DNA of 64,000 nt from Flavobacterium sp. (GCF_035195345.1 NZ_CP136574.1:372001-436000), one strand, 5' to 3'. Positions 24,928 through 34,332 are shown, numbered from the stretch's first letter. The notes: generated by a model not told the origin, from the sequence alone. Made by a program: numbers and translations.

Positions 24928-26430
24928 TTATTCTTCCATATCTATTTGAAAACTATTTAAAAATATAATAGATTTTTCAATGTCATAATGTAAAATTCTG
25001 TCTTCAGACACAAAAGAAACTTCCTCTCTGTATGATTTTACAAAGCTTTCAATAAATTCACTTGACTGTAAAGGTCTTCTGAATTCTAAAGCTTGCGAAC
25101 CGTTTAATAATTCAATAGCTAAAATACGTTCCACATTTTCAACAATACGCAACGTTTTAGTGGCAGCGTTGGCACCCATACTCACGTGATCTTCTTGTCC
25201 GTTTGAGGAAACAATACTATCAATACTTGCTGGTGTTGCTAATTGTTTGTTTTGACTTGCGATGCTTGCCGCTGTATATTGTGGAATCATGAAACCTGAA
25301 TTCAATCCTGGGTCGTTTACTAAAAATGCTGGCAAACCTCTTAATCCAGAAATCAATTGATACGTTCTTCTTTCCGAAATACTTCCTAATTCTGACAAAG
25401 CTATTCCTAAGAAATCTAATGCTAATGCTAAAGGCTGTCCGTGGAAATTTCCTCCAGAAATAATCAAATCTTCTCCTACGAAAATATTTGGATTATCGGT
25501 TACCGAATTAATTTCTGTACGGAATACTTTCTTCACATAATCAATTGCATCTTTTGAAGCGCCATGCACTTGTGGAATACATCTAAATGAATAAGGATCT
25601 TGAACATGAACTTTTGCTTGCGCAATGATTTCGCTATCTTCTAACAAAACGCGCATTCTTTCAGCCGTTTGAATTTGCCCTTTGTGCGGACGAACTAAAT
25701 GAATCAAATCAGTAAATGGTTCTAATCTACCATCAAAACCTTCTAATGAAACTGCACTAATAACATCGGCTAAATACGAAATTTTCTCAGCTTTTATCAA
25801 GCAATAAACACCGTAAGCACTCATGAACTGCGTTCCGTTCAATAATGCTAAACCTTCTTTCGATTGTAAAACGATTGGTTCCCATCCAAATTTCTCTAAT
25901 ACTTTAGCTGAAGGCTGTCTGAAACCATCCAAATACACTTCACCTTCTCCTAACAATGGTAATGATAAATGTGCTAACGGAGCTAAATCGCCCGAAGCTC
26001 CTAACGAACCTTGTGTATAAATTACTGGAAAAATATCATTATTATAAAAATCAATCAAACGTTGCACGGTTACTAACTGCACACCAGAATGTCCGTAGCT
26101 TAACGATTGGATTTTTAATACCAACATGATTTTTACAATTTCATGAGGTACTTCCTCCCCTGTTCCGCAAGCGTGCGATTTTACCAAATTCTCTTGCAGT
26201 TTTGATAAATTTTCATTCGAAATCTTCACATTACATAACGAACCAAAACCAGTGTTAATGCCGTAAATTGGATCGGAATTTGATTTCATTTTATCATCTA
26301 AATACTTTCTACATTTCTCAATGTTTACGATAGCTTCCTCTGATAATGCCAAGTGTTTTCCTTGAAAAACAATCTCGTTAATCATATCAATAGACAATAA
26401 ATCTGAACTTATATAATGTGTGGTTTCCAT
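24928..26430 (-). CDS. hutH: Histidine ammonia-lyase
   Basis: The 500-residue enzyme has the MIO-forming triad Ala145-Ser146-Gly147 in GSLGASGDLAPLAHLSL and the family segment QDHVSMGANAA towards the C-terminus. It deaminates L-histidine to urocanate, the first step of histidine degradation. I start it at METTHYISS (ATG at 26430), because the longer frame adds 12 residues that lie in the probable promoter (GAATTTTG on this strand). It stands apart from hutI and hutG at 46.5-50.2 kb. A plain phenylalanine or tyrosine lyase is less likely given those genes. Confidence 0.92.
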   Translation of the reverse strand: METTHYISSDLLSIDMINEIVFQGKHLALSEEAIVNIEKCRKYLDDKMKSNSDPIYGINTGFGSLCNVKISNENLSKLQENLVKSHACGTGEEVPHEIVKIMLVLKIQSLSYGHSGVQLVTVQRLIDFYNNDIFPVIYTQGSLGASGDLAPLAHLSLPLLGEGEVYLDGFRQPSAKVLEKFGWEPIVLQSKEGLALLNGTQFMSAYGVYCLIKAEKISYLADVISAVSLEGFDGRLEPFTDLIHLVRPHKGQIQTAERMRVLLEDSEIIAQAKVHVQDPYSFRCIPQVHGASKDAIDYVKKVFRTEINSVTDNPNIFVGEDLIISGGNFHGQPLALALDFLGIALSELGSISERRTYQLISGLRGLPAFLVNDPGLNSGFMIPQYTAASIASQNKQLATPASIDSIVSSNGQEDHVSMGANAATKTLRIVENVERILAIELLNGSQALEFRRPLQSSEFIESFVKSYREEVSFVSEDRILHYDIEKSIIFLNSFQIDMEE

Positions 26431-26595
26431 TTGATTAATTTTAAAAGTCCAAAATTCCGCAAACAATTGTTAAAATGCAAGATTTATCAGCATTATTAAC
26501 AAAAAATAAATAGTTCCTAAATTTTAAGGGAAATCAGGGTGCGTTTTTAAGAATTTTCAATAAATTAGCGCTCTCAAATAATACAACATCAAATC

Positions 26596-27678
26596 ATGAA
26601 AAATACAGCGTTAACGCACATTCACGAAAGTTTAGGAGCTAAAATGGTTCCGTTTGCAGGATACAATATGCCTGTGCAATATGAAGGAGTAAATGCAGAA
26701 CACGAAATCGTTAGAAATGGCGTTGGTGTTTTTGACGTTTCTCACATGGGCGAATTCTTCTTAAAAGGAGAAAATGCGTTGGCTTTGATTCAGAAAGTAA
26801 CTTCAAATGATGCGTCTAAATTAGTTGATGGAAAAGCTCAATATTCATGTTTACCAAATAATGAAGGCGGAATTGTTGACGATTTAATTGTTTATAAAAT
26901 TGCTGATAATCATTATATGTTAGTAGTAAATGCTTCTAATATTGAAAAAGATTGGAATTGGATTGCATCGCACAATGATTTAGGTGTGGATATGCAAAAC
27001 CTTTCTGAAGGATATTCTTTACTAGCTATTCAAGGTCCAAAAGCTGCCGCTGCTATGCAATCATTGACTTCTATCGATTTAACGAATATGGGATATTACA
27101 CGTTCCAAATTGGTGATTTTGCAGGAAAAAGCGATGTAATTGTTTCAGCTACAGGTTATACCGGTTCGGGAGGATTTGAAATTTACTTTAAAAATGAAGA
27201 TGCCGAATACATTTGGAACAAAGTTTTTGAAGCTGGAGCCGCTTTTGGAATTAAACCAATTGGATTAGCAGCGCGTGATACGTTACGTTTAGAAATGGGA
27301 TTCTGTTTATATGGAAACGACATCAACGATACAACTTCTCCATTAGAAGCTGGTTTAGGATGGATTACTAAATTCGATAAAGAATTTACCAATTCTGAAA
27401 ACTTGAAAAAACAAAAAGAAGCGGGTGTTGCTCGTAAATTAGTTGGTTTCGAAATGATAGAGAGAGGTATTCCTCGTCACGAATATGAAATTGCTGATGC
27501 TAATGGTAATGTAGTGGGAATCGTAACTTCTGGAACGCAATCACCTTCTATGGGAATTGCTATTGGAATGGGATATGTTCCAACAGCTTTAGCTACACCA
27601 GATTCTGAAATTTATATTAGAATTAGAAATAAAGATATTAAAGCAAAAGTGGTTAAAATGCCGTTTTACAAAAAATAA
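26596..27678 (+). CDS. gcvT: Glycine cleavage system T protein (aminomethyltransferase)
   Basis: The 360-residue folate-binding protein has the GcvT landmarks: an N-terminal MVPFAGYNMPVQYEG, DVSHMGEFFLKG, the folate-site ATGYTGSGGFEIYF, IGLAARDTLRLEMGFCLYG and the C-terminal VTSGTQSPSMGIAIGMGYV. It releases the one-carbon unit of glycine to tetrahydrofolate and ammonia from the H-protein-bound intermediate. gcvP and gcvH are not in the window. I see no glycine riboswitch in the 165-base gap upstream. TAAATTAG near 26564 is a plausible -7 box. Confidence 0.95.
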   Translation: MKNTALTHIHESLGAKMVPFAGYNMPVQYEGVNAEHEIVRNGVGVFDVSHMGEFFLKGENALALIQKVTSNDASKLVDGKAQYSCLPNNEGGIVDDLIVYKIADNHYMLVVNASNIEKDWNWIASHNDLGVDMQNLSEGYSLLAIQGPKAAAAMQSLTSIDLTNMGYYTFQIGDFAGKSDVIVSATGYTGSGGFEIYFKNEDAEYIWNKVFEAGAAFGIKPIGLAARDTLRLEMGFCLYGNDINDTTSPLEAGLGWITKFDKEFTNSENLKKQKEAGVARKLVGFEMIERGIPRHEYEIADANGNVVGIVTSGTQSPSMGIAIGMGYVPTALATPDSEIYIRIRNKDIKAKVVKMPFYKK

Positions 27679-27681
27679 GCA

Positions 27682-27900
27682 CGTATAATTACACAGAGAT
27701 TCGCAGAGTATTTTTGAATTAGATTGTGCTGATTTAGAGATTCACAGAGCGTTTCACTTTTAAATTTTAAAACATAAAAGTCATATAAGTTTTAAGTTAA
27801 ATGATATTGCGAATACGAGTTCATAAAAGATTTTTAGATTATCGCCTTGCGAACTTTGCGTAAAACCTTGTGAACTTTGCGTTTAAATTTGAAATTATTA
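27682..27900 (+). repeat. Degenerate intergenic repeat, copy C
   Basis: This 219-base gap carries CACAGAGATTCGCAGAG, ATTCACAGAGCGTTTCACTTTTAA, AAAAGTCATATAAG, GTTCATAAAAGA and a short tandem GCGAACTTTGCGTAAAACC / GTGAACTTTGCG. The same words occur in the same order in copies D and E. No gene is visible in it. Confidence 0.55.
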
Positions 27901-27934
27901 TTTTTGCAACCTGAAACTTTAAACCAAAAAAGAA

Positions 27935-28654
27935 ATGGGAAGAGCGTTTGAATTTAGAAAAGCCCGTAAAATGAAACGTTGGTCAGCAATGGCTAAAACG
28001 TTTACACGTATAGGAAAAGATATTGTAATGGCCGTTAAAGAAGGCGGACCAAATCCTGAAACCAACTCACGTTTAAGAGCTGTAATTCAGAATGCGAAGG
28101 CTGCGAATATGCCTAAAGATAACGTAGAACGCGCTATCAAGAAAGCATCGGATAAAGACACGGCTAACTTTAAAGAAGTGTTGTTTGAAGGCTATGCACC
28201 TCACGGTATTGCGATTTTAATTGAAACCGCTACCGATAACAACAACAGAACAGTTGCTAACATTAGAAGTTACTTCAACAAATGCAACGGAACGTTTGGT
28301 ACACAAGGTTCGGTTGAATTTATGTTTGATCATACGTGTAATTTTAGAATTCCAGCAGAAGGACAAGATGTGGAAGAATTAGAATTAGAAATGATTGATT
28401 TTGGTGTAGAAGAAATTTTTGCTGACGAAGACGGTATTTTGATGTATGCTCCTTTTGAAAGCTTTGGAACCATCCAAAAAGAATTAGAAACCCGTGGTTT
28501 AGAAATCTTATCTTCTGGATTTGAAAGAATACCACAAATAACAAAAGAGTTAACAGCAGACCAAGTGGCTGATGTTGAAAAACTATTAGAAAAAATTGAA
28601 GAAGACGATGACGTAATGAACGTGTATCATACGATGCAAGAAAGCGCTGAGTAA
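27935..28654 (+). CDS. YebC/PmpR family DNA-binding regulatory protein
   Basis: The 239-residue protein starts MGRAFEFRKARKMKRWSAM, the conserved Bacteroidota YebC opening. It has GGPNPETNSRLRAVIQNAKA, MPKDNVERAIKKA and the acidic middle domain. YebC members act as transcriptional regulators, and some have recently been tied to ribosome rescue at proline stretches. The sequence alone does not say which applies here. It is flanked upstream by repeat copy C and downstream by a strong terminator and a large repeat region. Confidence 0.93.
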   Translation: MGRAFEFRKARKMKRWSAMAKTFTRIGKDIVMAVKEGGPNPETNSRLRAVIQNAKAANMPKDNVERAIKKASDKDTANFKEVLFEGYAPHGIAILIETATDNNNRTVANIRSYFNKCNGTFGTQGSVEFMFDHTCNFRIPAEGQDVEELELEMIDFGVEEIFADEDGILMYAPFESFGTIQKELETRGLEILSSGFERIPQITKELTADQVADVEKLLEKIEEDDDVMNVYHTMQESAE

Positions 28655-28675
28655 TTCTTTTTTAACTTATATAGT

Positions 28676-28707
28676 AAATCCTCACAAAGAACTTGTGAGG
28701 ATTTTTT
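28676..28707 (+). terminator. Terminator of yebC
   Basis: AAATCCTCACAA (28676-28687) pairs with TTGTGAGGATTT (28693-28704) around a 5-base loop, followed by T residues to 28708. Confidence 0.85.
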
Positions 28708-28743
28708 TAAAATCAAAATAATGCAAAAAGGTATTGTTGTTGT

Positions 28744-28980
28744 TGCCTTCAATTAAATGGTGGCTTCGAGAACCTCAGCCCCCATCAAAAACCACTCTTA
28801 TTACAATTTTTATTAGAACTAATTTAGACCGTTGCCTTCGAGTGCCTTGTTGTTGCCTTCGAGTGCCTTGTTGTTGCCTTTTCGAGTGCCTTGTTGTTGC
28901 CTTCGAGAGCCTCAGGCAACAACAGGAAGCGGTGGCTGACTTTTCTAAACGGTGGCTGAGGCTCTCGAAGCCACTATTTC
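28744..28980. repeat. Compound tandem and inverted repeat (GC-richer intergenic element)
   Basis: Four near-copies of a 21-base unit GTTGTTGCCTTCGAGTGCCTT run from 28831 to 28913, the third with two extra bases and the first missing three. The last unit turns back on itself: GTTGTTGCCT (28893-28902) pairs with AGGCAACAAC (28914-28923). The tandem block is flanked by 24-base inverted arms (28760-28783 against 28952-28975, two mismatches) carrying GTGGCTTCGAGA and TCTCGAAGCCAC. The element is markedly GC-richer than its surroundings. An 90-codon frame crossing it looks spurious. It resembles REP/BIME-like mobile palindromes, but no associated transposase is present. Confidence 0.75.
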
Positions 28981-29014
28981 TCCAAATCCCTATATGCTTT
29001 TGCTAGTTCAGTTT

Positions 29015-29245
29015 TAAACCATATAAGTCATAGAAGGAAAATGAAGTATATTATTCCGCACAATAAAGCTCATAAAAGAGCAGCTTAACAGCATGACAAA
29101 CTATGTGTGTGGTTTATGTGAACTATGAAAAGTGGAACATCTGAAACTTTGGACTCTGAGTGTCTCTCTCAACATAATCTACTTCAAAAAAGCGCTGTGT
29201 AGCTATGTGTAAAAACCATGTGTCTATTGTGTTTAAAAAAAGCCA
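29015..29245. repeat. Degenerate intergenic repeat, copy D
   Basis: It contains ACCATATAAGTCATAGAAG, AAAGCTCATAAAAGAG, AACTATGAAAAGTGGAAC (reverse complement of the CACTTTTCATAGT word of copies B and F), CTCTCTCAACATAATCTACTTC and CTGTGTAGCTATGTGTAAAAACCATGTG. The last part aligns over about 80 bases with 33.95-34.03 kb. No gene is visible. Confidence 0.6.
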
Positions 29246-29250
29246 TAAAA

Positions 29251-29280
29251 AAAACCGATTCATTTCTGAACCGGTTTTAG
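29251..29280. terminator. Hairpin AAAACCGATTC / GAACCGGTTTT
   Basis: Bases 29251-29261 pair with 29268-29278 with one mismatch. It lies between the yebC-side repeats and the minus-strand genes. It is a plausible terminator for the minus-strand unit that ends near 29330, with an A/T-rich flank. Confidence 0.55.
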
Positions 29281-29329
29281 GTTGCGGTGTATTCATCAAT
29301 TGTAATAAATTATTTTTTTAACTGTTTTA

Positions 29330-29506
29330 TTAAGGAAGATTAATTACTGAAACTATTGCATAGATTAAAACTATAAGCATGACAATGATTACAGTAGCAA
29401 CACCAATTAGTTCCATACCAACACTTTTATTTATTGTTTCTGGACTATTTGTTTTGGCATTGAATAACTGTTGAGGAATTTCTTTTTTTACAGGTTCATC
29501 TTCCAC
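29330..29506 (-). CDS. Possible small single-helix membrane protein
   Basis: An open frame of 58 codons from a GTG at 29506 ends in TAA at 29330-29332. The C-terminal 28 residues form one strong hydrophobic helix (GVATVIIVMLIVLIYAIVSV), preceded by a polar stretch with KKEIPQQLFNAKT. It begins 36 bases after the stop of the large FG-GAP gene and would be co-transcribed with it. There is no ATG until Met at 29416 (28-residue version), so the start is uncertain and it may be a remnant of a longer protein. I do not recognise a family. Confidence 0.35.
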   Translation of the reverse strand: MEDEPVKKEIPQQLFNAKTNSPETINKSVGMELIGVATVIIVMLIVLIYAIVSVINLP

Positions 29507-29542
29507 TTGAACTTGCGTTGGCTGCTCTATTAATGCTGTATT

Positions 29543-32500
29543 TTATTTCTTAATAATTTTTTTTACGAATGTTTTACCCATTGAATCATGTAAAATCAGT
29601 GTATAAATTCCTTCACTTAAATTTGAAACATTAATCAACGAAGTTTCTTTTTCTGACAACATCAATTGCCCTAAATAATTATAAATTTCAATAGTTTTAA
29701 TTGAAACATCATGAGCAATATTCAAAATTCCATTTGTAGGATTTGGATAAACGCTCAATTTATTGGACTCAAAATCAGCTACTGATAAAGTTGAAACAAA
29801 TGTAGTAGCAACCTGATTTGTTATAATTGGAGGATTAGAATCAAAATAAATTGATGCAGTACCTAATACCGTATCGTTTTCAACAACACTTGATTTTGGT
29901 TTTACTTTAAAAGCTACATACCCTTTAGAAGCTTCTTCATTAGTACTAACCGCTGGAAGATAAATAGCATCAAAAATAAAATTCATTAAACTGCCGTTTG
30001 ATATTTCAACACGATTGGCATGACTCGAACCTTCAAGTTCTATTGTTTCCCAGTCCAGTTTATCGTCAAGTAAAGTGGTTATTAATACTCTTTCGGCAAA
30101 ATAGTTGCCTGTATTTTGAAATCTAATAATATAATGTAAATACTTATCACTATTATCTATTGCTACTTGTGCACCTTCTAAGACTAACATATCGTTAGGA
30201 TCATAAGAACCCACAACCTGTTGATTATATAGAATGCTATTATTTTCTGGAGTAATATCATTTGATAGATTATTTTCTAAAGCAAAAGCTATTGTTTCAC
30301 CAATAGTTACTGTAGGAATGGTATTGACTAAAAAGGTAACCGTAGCTTGAAATGTTTGAAACGGTTGCAAATTAGCTATTTCAAATACCATTGAGTTTAG
30401 CGTTTGAGAAATTGGTAAAGGTAAAGCGTTAGCGAAATTAACTTTTTGATTGTTATACTGTAAACCAATAGTTGTGTTTATTAGATTAGTACCTTTGTTT
30501 TTGGCTACAATACGATACTTAGCATTAAATCCAGGTCTTGCATCGCCTAATGGATAAAAACTAATTTCTAAGTCATTAAAAAATTGTGTAGGAACCAAAC
30601 AAAAATTAACAATAGATTCACCAGTATTACTACTAAAAAGACTAGTTTCTGAACTCGGATTAGAGTTAAAATACGGTAAATCGTGGGTAACAGAAGTTGA
30701 ATAACTACCCGCTTCAACTTTAAAAGAAAAGTTACCAGTTGGAGTCGTAAAAACTGAAATACTTTCGTTAGAATTTGAATCAGTAGTGGTTACTAATACT
30801 TGTTGAGCAGCAACGTTACCATTGGTGCATCCATTTAATAAAACATCTAAACTTACATTTCCTTTGATTTGGTTGAAATTAAGTCCTAAATTTTTATACC
30901 ATGCTACCTCTGAGTTTGTATTATTATCAGTAAAAGCAAAGTCAATATTACCATCAGCATTAATATCTTCTAAAAAATTTGGAGTTGTAACAAGAACTGT
31001 AGAATTAAATATGGAACGATATGTAAAAGCGTTATTTCCTATATTTTCATACCATCCAAAAACAGTGTTACCTGTATTAATTTGCGCAAGTATATCTAAA
31101 TCACCATCATTATCTAAATCAACCAACTTCAATAAATTAAAATCTGCTCCAAGAATAGTCATGTTTTCTGGAGTACCTAAAGTACCATCACTGTTAATGG
31201 TTACTGTTTTTAAATATCTTACCCCAATTTGAGTTCTGTAATTATAAACTAAATCATTTAACCCATCTTCGTTCCAATCTGCAATATCAAAATTTTTAGA
31301 AGAAACTAGGGTAAGATTGGTTGGATGTAGCGTGGCATAATTGCCTTGTCCATTTGTATTTTCAATCCAATATAAACCCGCTGCATTTTGAGGAGTTGAC
31401 GTTGAGAGATAAATCATAAAATCTAAATCGCCATCGTTATCCATATCTATTGACTTAATACTTTTAAATGTATTGGTTGGGTAACTAAAAATGTTTGGAG
31501 CATCAAAACCATTTCCATTATTTTTAAAAACTTTCAAATCTGATGTAGTTATGGTGCTATTGGTATAGCTATAATATGCAATAAGATCTTTATCGCCATC
31601 ATTGTCAACATCTTCAGCAATTAGTGTATGCACATTTGAAGTAAATAATGTTTGTTCATTTGAAAAATTCCCTTGTCCATTATTAGTAAGCCATACAATT
31701 TTTTCATTTGTAGAACTGCATACTATATCTTTATGTCCGTCATTGTTAGCATCTATCAAGATGACAGAAGTAAAACTTGGTAAACTAGTTGTAATGATAT
31801 TTGGCAAATCAGAATAATTTCCCACACCGTTATTTTTACGCCAAACTAGTTTTCCAGTATTTCTTGAAGCTAGCACTATATCTTTAGTTCCGTTTCCATC
31901 AATATCACCTATATCCCCTAAAAAAGGAAGATTTACATTGTCGTCTATTGCAAATTCTGTAAATGAGGTTGCATTTCCATTGTTATTAGAAAACCACTTT
32001 ATTATATTATTGGTATCATCAGGAGCCATGATATCCAACTTAGTATCACTATTTATATCAGCAATCAAAACATCTCGGTTTTGTAATACACTATTAGAAA
32101 TTAGTTGTTGTGTTCCAAAAGTACTACTACCTAAATTTTTATACCAAGTAAGACTATTTGTAAAAGAATTATGTATAATGATATCCACTTTTCCATTATT
32201 ATCTAAATCTCTAAGTCTTAGTTTAAAATAATCGTTACTAGCAGAACCATTATCAGGTGGAATGTTTAACAATACTTGTGAATTTGAAAAAACATTGTTG
32301 TCATTTCTAAACCATTTAATACTTCGAGCTGCTCCATTTTGATATATATTCACAATATCATTATCGCCGTCACCATCAATATCACCACCCATAATATTTC
32401 CCATGTTCAACATTCCAGAACTCATGTTGTTACTTGTAGAACCCATATTTTCCGTAAAAGTGGAGGGAAAAGTATTATTTGAATTTTGTTGATAATAAAC

Positions 32501-33154
32501 TACTGCACTTGGGCTTTCATATACAATATCTGGCAATGCATCTCCATTAATGTCAATCGCAGTAAAACGTAGCATAGACGACGATCCCGCTATGGATATG
32601 GGAGAAGTAAAAGTACCATTACCATTATTTTTTAATAGTTCAATTGTATATGATGGTGAAGAAGTAACTCTGCACTGAATGATATCAAAGTCGCCATCAT
32701 TATCCATATCTAGTACTTGCAAACCAATTGTTGAATAGGTTGTGGTACTAATCGTAATTGGAGTACCAAAAGTTCCATTACCATCAAGGTTTTTTACCCA
32801 ATAGGTCAAAGTGCTTACATAAACAATATCATTATAACCATCTTCATCAATATCGGCAATAAAGATATTTGAAACACCATAGCTTCCCGAGGTATTAACT
32901 ACTGAATTTGAACTTCCAAAAGTACCATTTCCGTCTATATTTTTAAACCAGCATATTCCTGCATAAGCATCTCCCGACACAATATCAGACAAACCATCAC
33001 CATTTATATCACCTCTTGCAAGCGTTTGTGGACTTGATGACCCTACATTATTTTGAAGTATATTTTTTTGCCAATCCATTACTGATTGTGTGAAGGCAGA
33101 TGTTGATATTAGAATACAAAATAAAAAAAGAAGTAGAAGATTACGTAATTTCAT
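29543..33154 (-). CDS. Large secreted FG-GAP/VCBS-repeat protein with T9SS type A sorting domain
   Basis: The 1203-residue protein has a signal peptide (MKLRNLLLLFLFCILISTSAFTQ). About fifteen repeats (30-780) follow, each with a Ca-binding-like DxDxDGxxD loop (DINGDGLSD, DIDEDGYND, DMDNDGDFD, DINADGNID) and a WYKN/WFKN motif. These are FG-GAP/VCBS blades that should form one or two beta-propellers. Next come a carboxypeptidase-regulatory-like segment (about 790-860) and DUF11-like beta domains (about 870-1115). The type A sorting domain covers the last 75 residues (LSVYPNPTNGILNI...FVKKIIKK). It should be exported by T9SS and surface-exposed, perhaps in adhesion. Its promoter lies at 33182-33217. 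Confidence 0.9.
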   Translation of the reverse strand: MKLRNLLLLFLFCILISTSAFTQSVMDWQKNILQNNVGSSSPQTLARGDINGDGLSDIVSGDAYAGICWFKNIDGNGTFGSSNSVVNTSGSYGVSNIFIADIDEDGYNDIVYVSTLTYWVKNLDGNGTFGTPITISTTTYSTIGLQVLDMDNDGDFDIIQCRVTSSPSYTIELLKNNGNGTFTSPISIAGSSSMLRFTAIDINGDALPDIVYESPSAVVYYQQNSNNTFPSTFTENMGSTSNNMSSGMLNMGNIMGGDIDGDGDNDIVNIYQNGAARSIKWFRNDNNVFSNSQVLLNIPPDNGSASNDYFKLRLRDLDNNGKVDIIIHNSFTNSLTWYKNLGSSTFGTQQLISNSVLQNRDVLIADINSDTKLDIMAPDDTNNIIKWFSNNNGNATSFTEFAIDDNVNLPFLGDIGDIDGNGTKDIVLASRNTGKLVWRKNNGVGNYSDLPNIITTSLPSFTSVILIDANNDGHKDIVCSSTNEKIVWLTNNGQGNFSNEQTLFTSNVHTLIAEDVDNDGDKDLIAYYSYTNSTITTSDLKVFKNNGNGFDAPNIFSYPTNTFKSIKSIDMDNDGDLDFMIYLSTSTPQNAAGLYWIENTNGQGNYATLHPTNLTLVSSKNFDIADWNEDGLNDLVYNYRTQIGVRYLKTVTINSDGTLGTPENMTILGADFNLLKLVDLDNDGDLDILAQINTGNTVFGWYENIGNNAFTYRSIFNSTVLVTTPNFLEDINADGNIDFAFTDNNTNSEVAWYKNLGLNFNQIKGNVSLDVLLNGCTNGNVAAQQVLVTTTDSNSNESISVFTTPTGNFSFKVEAGSYSTSVTHDLPYFNSNPSSETSLFSSNTGESIVNFCLVPTQFFNDLEISFYPLGDARPGFNAKYRIVAKNKGTNLINTTIGLQYNNQKVNFANALPLPISQTLNSMVFEIANLQPFQTFQATVTFLVNTIPTVTIGETIAFALENNLSNDITPENNSILYNQQVVGSYDPNDMLVLEGAQVAIDNSDKYLHYIIRFQNTGNYFAERVLITTLLDDKLDWETIELEGSSHANRVEISNGSLMNFIFDAIYLPAVSTNEEASKGYVAFKVKPKSSVVENDTVLGTASIYFDSNPPIITNQVATTFVSTLSVADFESNKLSVYPNPTNGILNIAHDVSIKTIEIYNYLGQLMLSEKETSLINVSNLSEGIYTLILHDSMGKTFVKKIIKK

Positions 33155-33181
33155 AAGAAAAGAGTTTTATAGTAAAAGATT

Positions 33182-33217
33182 GCAAATTTAATTTAATTAT
33201 TAATCAAGTTACAAAAA
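33182..33217 (-). promoter_or_regulatory. Promoter of the FG-GAP T9SS gene
   Basis: Read on the minus strand, TTTTTG (33212-33217) is followed after 22 bases by TAAATTTG (33182-33189), an exact TAnnTTTG box. The ATG at 33154 is 27 bases downstream. Confidence 0.65.
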
Positions 33218-33219
33218 TG

Positions 33220-33510
33220 TTGTTTTTTAATTTGAGTTGTATTTATATTTGCTAAAGCTCTTTTTTCAGCTTTTGGAACTGAAAAAACGTTTCATAACTA
33301 TTAAAATAAAAATAATTAAAACAGTTGAAAAGATATAAATTGGGTTTATTCCATATTATTAAATTATTATTATTCTTTTGCAGAATTGATAAAGCTCTAA
33401 AAATTGTATCAAGAATGGAATTTACAAGCTAAAAACAGCTTAAAAGGCTTGTATTCTTTAGTAAATTGATTTTAAATTGATTGTGGGCTAGAAGTGGACT
33501 AGGACAAGAA
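33220..33510. other. Gene-free AT-rich stretch
   Basis: No coding frame of note lies between the FG-GAP promoter and the tRNA-Ser terminator. The only structure I see is a 9-bp hairpin, TTTTTTCAG (33261-33269) with CTGAAAAAA (33279-33287). No direct copy of the tRNA 3' end is present, so I see no attachment site. Confidence 0.6.
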
Positions 33511-33513
33511 ATA

Positions 33514-33553
33514 AAAAACCCTAACTAATTGATAGTCAATCGTTAAGGTTTTA
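33514..33553 (-). terminator. Terminator of tRNA-Ser
   Basis: On the minus strand AACCTTAAC (33542-33550) pairs with GTTAGGGTT (33517-33525), one G-U pair, and runs into six T. It lies just after the tRNA 3' end. Confidence 0.7.
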
Positions 33554-33559
33554 AATTTG

Positions 33560-33644
33560 CGGAGAAAGAGGGATTCGAACCCCCGGACCTGTTACAGTCA
33601 ACAGTTTTCAAGACTGCCGCATTCGACCACTCTGCCATTTCTCC
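33560..33644 (-). tRNA. tRNA-Ser (anticodon UGA)
   Basis: Read on the minus strand the 85-base gene has acceptor GGAGAAA pairing with TTTCTCC and discriminator G. It has an anticodon stem GCAGT/ACTGT with loop CTTGAAA (anticodon TGA at 33608-33610), a long class II variable arm (GTTGACTGTAACAGG region) and T-arm GGGGGTTCGAATCCC. It reads UCA and by wobble other UCN serine codons. CCA is not encoded. Confidence 0.97.
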
Positions 33645-33904
33645 AAAAAGTCATGCACTACTTCCGTATTGCGAGTGCAAATATAGAATGATTTTTTATT
33701 TCTGCAAACGTTTTCAAAAGAAAAAAGTAAAAAAAATACACTTTCCTCTTCACCCCAATCCCAACCATTTGAATGTCAGTAAATAAATAGAACTATTTTT
33801 TTAAGAAAAAAATCAAGAATATGAGCAAATTCAAATTCAAAGTCTTCATTTATTCCGTTTTTTTTATCTAAAGTAGTTGAAGAGATACTTAACAGAATAA
33901 CAAA

Positions 33905-34030
33905 CGACTCCTTTAACCTAATGTGCTCTATAAAAAGTGCATCGCCTCTATGTAGCTCTCTCAAGACAATCTACTTCCAAAAAAAATCGGTGCAGCTCTA
34001 TGTAATAAACTATGATTCTATGTGTTTTAA
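33905..34030 (+). repeat. Degenerate intergenic repeat, copy E1
   Basis: The 49 bases 33910-33958 match 34185-34233 at 46 positions. They include AATGTGCTCTATAAAAAGTG. The following part (CTCTCTCAAGACAATCTACTTCC, then CTCTATGTAATAAACTATG) aligns with copy D. The stretch 33650-33904 before it holds nothing I can support. Confidence 0.65.
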
Positions 34031-34099
34031 TTTCAAATTTCAACATTCAAAACAAGTTCGAAACTTCGAAATCTACTCAATTCTTTATAAAAATACTTC

Positions 34100-34262
34100 C
34101 ATACTATTTTTAAAACATATAAGCCATATAAGCAAAAAGTATAACGATACGTAGAATAAAGTTCATAAAAGAGTTCTTACTACACCTTTAACATAATGTG
34201 CTCTATAAAAAGTGCAACGCCTCTGTGTAGCTCAAGGTAAAAAACGATGTGCCTAGGTATTT
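34100..34262 (+). repeat. Degenerate intergenic repeat, copy E2
   Basis: It starts AAAACATATAAGCCATATAAG, continues AAAGTTCATAAAAGAGTTC, then gives the 49-base block shared with E1 and ends near GATGTGCCTAGGTATTTTAA. The word order is the same as in copies C and D. Confidence 0.65.
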
Positions 34263-34332
34263 TAAAAAAAAATCAGCCCTCATCTGCGCTCCACCTAAGC
34301 GGACCCGTGTCATCCGCATACTAAAAATTCAA

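Noticed and set aside
26431..26595. Glycine riboswitch before gcvT
   Set aside because: The gap has promoter-like words but none of the conserved aptamer elements I know.
28734..29006. 90-codon frame rich in Cys, Leu and Arg
   Set aside because: It lies entirely in the tandem/inverted repeat, the composition is repetitive and no start signal or homologue is evident. It is a by-product of the repeat.
33220..33660. tRNA-Ser as a phage or island attachment site
   Set aside because: I found no repeat of the tRNA 3' end and no integrase gene nearby.
33776..34154. Open frames of 62 and 77 codons near the tRNA
   Set aside because: They cross repeat copy E1 and have no RBS, conservation or gene-like composition.
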